Assembly: GCA_018389105.1 (NCBI GenBank)
Contig: JACATO010001081.1
Coordinates: 62,001-126,000, forward strand
Length of the DNA stretch: 64,000 nucleotides
Direction: 5' to 3'
From: Nautilus pompilius
Taxonomy: Eukaryota; Mollusca; Cephalopoda; Nautilida; Nautilidae
The notes beneath the pieces are model-generated. The model searched no databases, was not told the DNA's origin, and saw only the letters and a list, made by a program, of their open reading frames with translations. Shown one piece after another: positions 57,396-64,000 of the stretch (position 1 is its first letter; each line of letters starts with the position of its first letter). A program made the position numbers and the translations under genes.

Positions 57396-57791
57396 TCAGA
57401 TTAGGCACGCATTGGACATCTCGGTGGTCAGATAAGCAGTTTCCATCATCACCAATGGGCTGAAGACAGGTGGATTCCACGATATATTTCTCCCTCCACT
57501 CGAGGTCCTGTTATAGGCTGTTCGAAGTGTGGCCACTGGTAATGGAAGATCGCAAAAGATCTCAACATTTCTACTGGACTTGTGGCCGATGCTATCGTAA
57601 AATTCACTAAGGTGAAAGTCACTGCTGCGGAAAAGGTGAGCTGGAAAGTCTTCAACAGTAACACCATGACAAAAGGTGCCAGTACTCACCAGGTCAGTGC
57701 TCACCGTCAGGTTTCTCTCAGGGGTAATCTCTCTTGACTGCAGAGGGTGTTGTATGTAGGAAACCAGTTCTGTCCAGTAAGAATAAAACAC
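57396..57791 (-). other. Unassigned open frame, 131 codons
   Basis: An uninterrupted frame on - of mixed composition that is less AT-biased than its flanks. I recognise no domain. It starts near a tyrosine/tryptophan-rich MFYSYWTELV segment, has no signal peptide or membrane span, and ends in CLI. On the same strand at about 58205-58230 a short RIPDLNPTD segment resembles the DLNPIE/DLNPTD motif of Tc1-mariner transposases, so the frame may be part of another old element. A host exon cannot be excluded. Confidence 0.25.
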
Positions 57792-58380
57792 TTTGAAAGG
57801 ACTGATCAGAGAGCATCAGTGGAAAGATCTTCAGGTATCGGCAGTGTGGTAACTCATAAAGTTTGCTTATATGTTACCCCGCCTTCCCAACACCAGTTCT
57901 TCTGGTTCTCTTCCAAAGAACATCAGTCAAAGGCATCCAAATGTTTTTGTCCCATAATAAATAAATAAATGTGTTTGACTGCCCGCTTTTTTTATAACCT
58001 ATACATAATTATGAGCTGAAACACCTTTTTTCACGAATATCAGCCATGACAACGTGGTATAGAATGCATAAGGTGCCAGGTGGTGTTCTGGGAGATATTT
58101 CCTCTTTCAGTCATTAATTATGTACACAGTGTATGGAGTGATGGTAAATGCACCCCTCAAGTTCATTCTAGCTCGGTCAGTTGGATTAAGATCTGGGATT
58201 CTGCTGGCCATGGGTAACTGTGGTTCTAAAAGTTTGTGGTGGGCACCTGCCAGCCTCGACAAATCCTAACAGAAAAGTCGACCATGCTTGTTCCAGCATT
58301 TAAGCCGACTTTATTACATGCACTTTGTTATATGCTATTCTATCTTATCTTATTATGTAATACATGCATTTATTACAACC
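57792..58380 (-). other. Possible Tc1/mariner debris
   Basis: Only a short RIPDLNPTD match on - near 58205-58230 supports this; the flanks are unassigned. Confidence 0.25.
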
Positions 58381-59990
58381 GCCAGATAGGTACCGTATCT
58401 GCTTGCTGTGGCTGAGGGTCCGAGTCAGACTGCTGTTGAAGACTGTGATTCGGTCTGAAGAACCTCGATTGCTTTTTGTTTCTTCTCGCTTTTCTACGCC
58501 GGTCTGTTGGTGTCCACAGCCGAAGAAGAGGAACTCCATCAGCGAGTTTTCCACCCTGTTGTTTCAGTGGTCTGGAGAAGTGATCCATCCATTCCGGTGT
58601 ATCCATTTTCTTCTTTCATCCCCTCTGCCCTCTTAAACTCCGTTTACGGCGGGGCTATATTTTCGCCTGTCAAAAACTCCTTAGTCTGATCCATGTCTAA
58701 GTGCACCTGGTTACCTTTCCTGTCGGCCATTTTTTTTTTTTTTCCCCCCCGGTGTTAGGCGAGCCGCTTCACCGCCGGGCTGGTGTTCCGGCCGCCGCCG
58801 GCCTAAGCAATCTGGTGAGACAGGGAATACGACGACGAAGATGGCGACTTTAACAGCAGGGGGGGGGGGGAGACTCTGGCAATCCGAAACCGCTCGAAAA
58901 CGTAAACAAAGAACAAAGAAGACGTAAACACTCACGACTGCTCTCAGAAAAGAACCTCCTCTCGTGCAGATTTACCGGAAGTTTCGTGATTTAATTCTAA
59001 CAAGCTGTGAAGTTTTAGTTAGCGACACTTGCAAACAAATGCACCGGGAAAATGCACGTAGTAGATCCGGAACATGGATTTTCGAGTGAGAGTTAACTTA
59101 ACCCTTCCCCACCCCAGCATATATAGAATTAAATTGACCGGAGTATTGTTGCAATATGATTTATTAACACGCGATGAATATCTTTGACAAACGACTCGTC
59201 AGTTCACCAGCTAACGCAGGTGAAGATGTCGGCAGGAGATGAGTTCGAATACCGGCATCGATAACACGCATATAATAGGCGACATTTATTTCGAAATAAG
59301 GGGTTTCTGTCTTACCTTGCGAAAATGCACTTGTCTGGGGTGTTGAGCGTTCCCCGACCCCGGCTGGCTGGTGTTCTGCTTCATGTTTAGGGTGCAGTGT
59401 GTACTATCATCGCGACTTGCTGTCTAGAAAAACATGGCGGGTTGTCCAAGTTCGCCTGAAGCCGGAGCCGGCCGAAGTCACTGCCCAGTCAGTCCTTGCC
59501 TGCGGTCCGAGTCTCTTTACTGCTGGCCCCGATAGGAGCACGTGGCTCGATGGTAACAGGTCGAGTTCCGGGCCCCCGTCGCCAGGGTGACGGAGCGACA
59601 GGAAGTTGTCTTGGTTTGGTGGGGGGGAGGGGGAGGAAATGGTGATGCGAGTGCGAGTGCCTGCTGCGGGAGACGGACAAGCCTGCGGAGTGGGCGGGGG
59701 TGGCTATAGGGTCAAAGGGCCGACGACGATAGCGCGAGTCATGCTCAACTGGGGCGACGGGTTTGCTGATTTCTGATTGGTCAAAATATGAAACTCGCGA
59801 AATGTCGGCTATGGGTGACGAAAAATCGGGTTCTTTTCGCATTTTATAGGGATGCTTCTTAAAAATCGGGAGAAATGGGTCTTTCTTACGAAGGAAGCGG
59901 GAGGGCGGGAGATTGATTAAAAATCGTGAGACTCCCGCCAAAATCGGGAGAGTTTGCGGGTACGTGACAGGTGTCTTTTAAACACGTATT
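58381..59990. promoter_or_regulatory. CpG-rich block, possible promoter or first-exon region
   Basis: GC and CpG content rise sharply here compared with the AT-rich sequence to the left. On - an ATG at about 58732 opens MADRKGNQVHLDMDQTKEF but stops after 28 codons; a GTAACC follows the fifth codon as a possible weak donor. On + an ATG near 59432 opens MAGCPSSPEAGAG in a good initiation context and stops after about 33 codons. Neither can be joined to a second exon in the window. The long - frame 59489-59941 is probably a product of high GC. Unresolved. Confidence 0.35.
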
Positions 59991-60735
59991 TTAAGAAGTT
60001 TAATTTGCAGAAACCCAACACTTTTATAAGAATAAAATTCTCGTCGAGTGCAGAAAATAAGAGAAGCATCAATAGAAGTGATAGCGGTGGTTGTAGGAGC
60101 TTGAAGAGCTTTGAGCAAGAACGCAAATTACCCCTACGACTCAACATTGCAGACACTAATAGGAGACAGTCACGGAAATCGGTGCTTCTAAAAGTGGCAA
60201 ACACTACTACTTTTGTGGGAAGGAGGGGGTCCAAGCTGAAATCCCGGAACGGGTTATAGTCTGGTGCAACTTTGCGACTTGACGCTTTAACTAGAGAGTT
60301 ATGCCTGTGTTATGCAGATCAATTCTACATCTGTCTGCCGCAGCTGTTTGTAAGGGAGGGTTACCTGCCCCTGTGATAGATCGTTTGTCGCATGAGGCAG
60401 TCGGGAAAATTCGGTGGCAGGAGAAGTGCGATTTCCTCAGAATCAGGGTTTTTCTTCTAGATTGGTTTTAGAGTTTTAAACCAAAAACAGGTTACCCTAA
60501 GGGCCTTTCACAACTGAGAACATTAACAAAAAAAAAAGGAACATCGATGAGAACTGAGTCGGCACCCTGTTGTTGACGGTGTCCAGAAAGACCCACCCAC
60601 CCTTTCAGGAACGGACAAAGGTATTACGTCTGGCAGTGCGGCGAATCTCTCGGCTTCCACTTGTGCTAATCACCACGAGCGGGGAGGAGTTGGTGGGCAA
60701 TCATCCAGTGAATGTCAGTGGTGTGCTTACCAGTA
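59991..60735. other. Moderately GC-rich intergenic sequence
   Basis: Contains an open frame on + (59954-60259) without recognisable motif. It is flanked on the left by repeated CGGGAG-type words (59866-59955). No element assigned. Confidence 0.35.
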
Positions 60736-61247
60736 GCATTCCAAACGGTGCGCCATGCAAGGGGTCCCGTATTAGGACACTAGCGTTCCAAAACGGTGCG
60801 CCATGCAAGGGGTCCCGTATTAGGACACTAGCGTTCCAAACGGTGCGCCATGCAAGGGGTCCCGTATTTAGACAATAGCGTTCCAAACGGTGCGCCATGC
60901 AAGGGGTCCCGTATTAGGACACTAGCGTTCCAAACGGTGCGCCATGCAAGGGGTCCCGTATTAGGACACTAGCGTTCCAAACGGTGCGCCATGCAAGGGG
61001 TCCCGTATTTAGACACTAGCGTTCCAAACGGTGCGCCATGCAAGAGGCCCCGTATTTAGACACTAGCGTTCCAAACGGTGCGCCATGCAAGAGGCCCCGT
61101 ATTTAGACACTAGCGTTCCAAACGGTGCGCCATGCAAGAGGTCCCGTATTTAGACACTAGCGTTCCAAACGGTGCGCCATGCAAGGGGTCCCGTATTAGG
61201 ACACTAGCGTTCCAAACGGTGCGCCATGCAAGAGGTCCCGTATTTAG
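60736..61247. repeat. 47-bp tandem repeat, 11 copies
   Basis: The unit reads GCGTTCCAAACGGTGCGCCA, then TGCAAGGGGTCCCG, then TATTAGGACACTA or TATTTAGACACTA. The core GGTGCGCCATGCAAG occurs 11 times at a spacing of 46-48 bases, nearly invariant. Variation is concentrated in two spots: GGGGTCCC / GAGGCCCC / GAGGTCCC, and TTAGG / TTTAG. Unit length is not a multiple of three, and the short open frames across the array are by-products. Confidence 0.95.
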
Positions 61248-63351
61248 AAAACCCGGCTATGACGTTTGTCAGTGCGTGGAGACTGCTGTCCCTAAGTTAT
61301 TTAGCCAACCGGTCGATAAACGTCCCGCTTAGATACTTTCGTTGGCGGTTTTGTGTTATCTCCTGGTTTAACTGAATTCCAAATCGGGATCATTTTGCTC
61401 TGTTGCCATGCTACTATTAAGCTACCCTTATGGCAATTACTAAGTTTGTTGTTTACTTTTTATGACTATCTACTTTATGTCTTAACGTAGCTGCTGGAGT
61501 ATTTGTGTACCAGTTTACGGGGCTACACTGGAATCTGTAACTTTCAAAACTACCTCGGTTATTTTGATTTGCATGTTTACAGTATTTAGTTCGCTATGGC
61601 GCTGGAGAAGGGGGAATGTGCTGTCGACTCGGCCGTATGAAGTCGATTTGCACCTTATACCTGACCCGCCGAAACGACTTTCCCTATTATTTTACTCCTA
61701 CTACTATAGAAAAGGAGCAATTAGATTGTTTATGACATTCTCCTTACTTGTATAGAACTTGGGTTATAGGCACGCCAGTCCTATAGTTTGATTTCGAAGG
61801 GGTCTAGTGGCTGAAGCCGGATATCTTTACCTAACAGCCTTAGCTAGTGGTGTCTACCACGCCCCCTTTCCCCCTTGGCAGTGTCTACCCGGGCAGTCGG
61901 TGCAGCTTCGTAAACCCGCAGCACAAAAAAGACGGTATCTATGCTGCTGGAATCTCCAACTGAAATTATGGTGTCATCTACTTACCGTATCATTCTCTTA
62001 GCTATGCTATTATTTATTTTGACTTTTCCTTCCGAACTGCACTCGACAGTGCCTCCATTACCACTTACGTAAAGTATGGCACCCATAGGGCGGTCCTGCT
62101 GTATCACTCTGGAGAAGTTCATATACGCAGACGCAACCCAATCCCGACCAACATTGGACTGGGTTCCTGTCCAAAACCAGCTCATATATTTGACGGAGTC
62201 TTCTCAAAAGTTACGTTCTTTGGTGTTTTAAAAAGATTGACCTAAGGCTATCCCAACCGCTGGAGAGGTGTCCATTTTTACCGCAGTATTTATCTGAACA
62301 TTTGCGTGGAGGGATGGAGTCTTGGATTAATCATCTTAGAACCGAGCAGGTGTGGTGAGGGTTTATTCTCCTGTGCGTGACTTCTGCCAATACGCGAGCG
62401 GGCGCCCTGCTTATGGTTTTATAATCGTAACGTGGTAAGCCTGGCCCTGCCGACGTGATGGCGATGGTGGCATCGCGGTCAGGGTTGCTGAGTCGCTAGC
62501 TGGCAGATATTAGAACCTTTCTATAGGACTAGGGCGAAATACCGTCGCGCCTGGATGCTTAATCTCTATTTAATTCCCCAACTGAATTGTTTTACTTCCT
62601 GTAAGATTAAGTGGCCTTTGTAGAGTTCGACTTCCAGGGTTAGGGCGGGCTCTGCCCTGCGGAAGTTTGCCAAGCACTAATATCCGTCAGTGGCAGAACA
62701 GACCCCCCGCTAGCGTCTTCCGTTGGCCTTCGAATGATCTTGAGCATGAAAACTCAGTAGGTGTTTACCGATCGCGCACATGGTTGTCCAACAGGCGATG
62801 GACCCGACGCTGCCGCTGGCGACTGGGAAAAGTGCGTGTGCACGTGCCTCTATTCTCGTGGCTGGTAGCCAGCTATACTCCGTTCCGTCGTATACCTTCA
62901 TTGCATCACCCACCAGAAGGCTCTCTGCGAACCGCGGAGGGCGCAGACATACTTGTATCGCACCGATTTCTTTTGGTTTACTATACTACCGTGTTTGACA
63001 TGGTTCCTTCTCGATCTTCTCTACCGGCCAACAGCGTGCGTTTCCTCCCACATCTAAAAGTGGAGGATTTTACTGAGGTTCTTCCAGGTGTCCTCGGAGT
63101 TATAGGCCAATAACCGTCCACTTATAGCTCTTCCTGTTGTGAGGGGTCCCAAGACCTTGACTGTCAGGACAAGAAGTCCATCTTCACATGGCATTAACTA
63201 CCAGTGGCAGACTACACATTTACTTACTAATTTAAGACATTTCTAGTTAAATAATTAGTGAGACCAACTCATTTATGTCGCCCCGAATATGAATGCGCAA
63301 GAAAGAAAGTAAATGACATTTAAATTGTTCTATTATTAACAGAAGAATTAT
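61248..63351. other. GC-moderate intergenic sequence, nothing recognised
   Basis: About 2.1 kb with more balanced base composition than the rest of the window. The longest frame (62667-63113, +) shows no motif that I can name. No simple repeats. It could be part of a larger unrecognised element that includes the Tigger-like gene to the right. Confidence 0.4.
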
Positions 63352-64000
63352 ACAGTAATTCCTCATATGTCGCGACTTCGCTATACTCGTTTTCGCTTAA
63401 CGTCAGCCATCCATCTTTCGATATGACGCGGTCTGAGCAGCGGAACTGTGTACTTCTGGGCGGCGCGGAATAATACAACCGCAACAACGAAGTCACGGGA
63501 GAATCTGCTGAAAAGTGTCATCGAGAAAGGAGGCTGCAGTCTCAAGTAGTTTTTCAATGCTGATGAGAAGGGACTACATTGGGGAAGGATGCCATTCCGG
63601 GGAGGAGAAGTCGGCACCCGGCTTCAAAGCTGCCAGATATCGATTTTCGCTATTGCTTGGCGGAAACGCAGAAGGCGACTGCCAACCGATGTCGGTGTAC
63701 CCCGCCGAGACCCCAAGGACATTAAAGGGGTACTCGATAGACCGACCTCCCGTTATCTGGCGGCATAAGCCGAAGTCGGCCTGGATGACTGCACCTCTCC
63801 TCACCGAAAGGTCCACCTTTCACCTCAATGAGCAACTGACGGAGTACTGCGAGAAGGAGATCCTTGCAATCAAGATCCTTCTTATCATCGATAACTCGCC
63901 CGCTCGTCCAGCCAGCCCTCATGATCCTTCAGAAAACATCAAGGTGTTGTTTCCGTATTTAGGGCCCACTACCTACGCCAAACGCTCGCCAAGCTCATCA
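63352..64000 (+). pseudogene. Tigger/jerky-type DDE transposase, fragment cut by the window end
   Basis: From about 63550 one + frame reads FFNADEKGLHWGRMPF, the 'FNADETGLFWK.MP' catalytic block with the first Asp. The frame shifts near 63728. The second frame gives PPVIWRHKPKSAWMTAPLL, matching 'LPV.W..N.KAWMT..LF', then AIKILLIIDNSPARP near 63865-63905 with the second catalytic Asp ('LLVLDNAPGHP'), then SENIKVLFPYLGPTT ('ENIKVVFLPPNTTSL'). The left boundary may be a terminal repeat (CAGTAATTCCTCATATGTCG from 63354), as in pogo/Tigger elements, which would mean the N-terminal DNA-binding half is deleted. The end lies outside the window. Confidence 0.75.

Noticed and set aside
59489..59941. 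150-codon frame on the - strand
   Set aside because: In a GC-rich block where stop codons are rarer; arginine, proline and histidine-rich composition without motif.
60736..61247. CRISPR array
   Set aside because: Units are contiguous without unique spacers and the window is plainly eukaryotic.
60570..61332. Open frames across the 47-bp array read as a repeat protein
   Set aside because: The unit is not a multiple of three, so each copy is read in a different frame; the frames arise from the repeat itself.

Overview
This is an animal nuclear genome window. It shows spliced genes with GT/AG introns, an AT-rich background (roughly one third G+C by eye), many microsatellites and many decayed transposons. 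The gene sequences are bilaterian. The mix of elements (tRNA-derived SINE, Tc1, mariner, piggyBac, hAT, Tigger/pogo, L1/Tx1-type LINE, Polinton-like polymerase) would suit a lophotrochozoan such as a mollusc, but the species cannot be fixed from the sequence alone.

Four genes can be rebuilt exon by exon. (1) The 3' end of a FoxJ2/FoxJ3-type forkhead gene, five exons on + between 2667 and 6019, is followed by about 8 kb of AT-rich sequence with few recognisable transposons that may be a very long 3' UTR. (2) A complete three-exon GABARAP (Atg8 family) gene lies on - from 28946 back to 21143; its 5.8 kb second intron holds piggyBac and Tc1 relics. (3) A complete four-exon CYB5D1 gene lies on - from 40387 back to 37611. 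(4) NAA38 (LSMD1, NatC auxiliary subunit) lies on +, with three coding exons between 41681 and 46043 and its first coding exon unresolved. CYB5D1 and NAA38 are head to head across about 1 kb. As I recall the human map, the same two genes are divergent neighbours at 17p13.1, with GABARAP in the same band, so this looks like old microsynteny.

Most of the rest is transposon debris: mariner (14.2-14.8 kb), Tigger with terminal inverted repeats (16.8-17.7 kb), SINE (19.2 kb), piggyBac (22.8-23.6 and 26.2-26.6 kb), Tc1 (24.1, 36.3, 50.0-50.8 and 55.3-56.2 kb), an L1/Tx1-like LINE apparently split by a hAT element (30.5-35.4 kb), and a Polinton-like DNA polymerase B relic (52.4-53.9 kb). Two broken copies of one uncharacterised repeated gene family, with an N-terminal cysteine cluster, lie at 18.0-18.7 kb (+) and 42.3-43.4 kb (-). 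This family is the best candidate for something not yet described.

From about 58.4 kb to the end the base composition becomes clearly more GC- and CpG-rich. That stretch holds a CpG-rich block, an 11-copy 47-bp tandem array (60736-61247), about 2 kb with no recognisable content, and a Tigger/jerky-type transposase running off the window edge.
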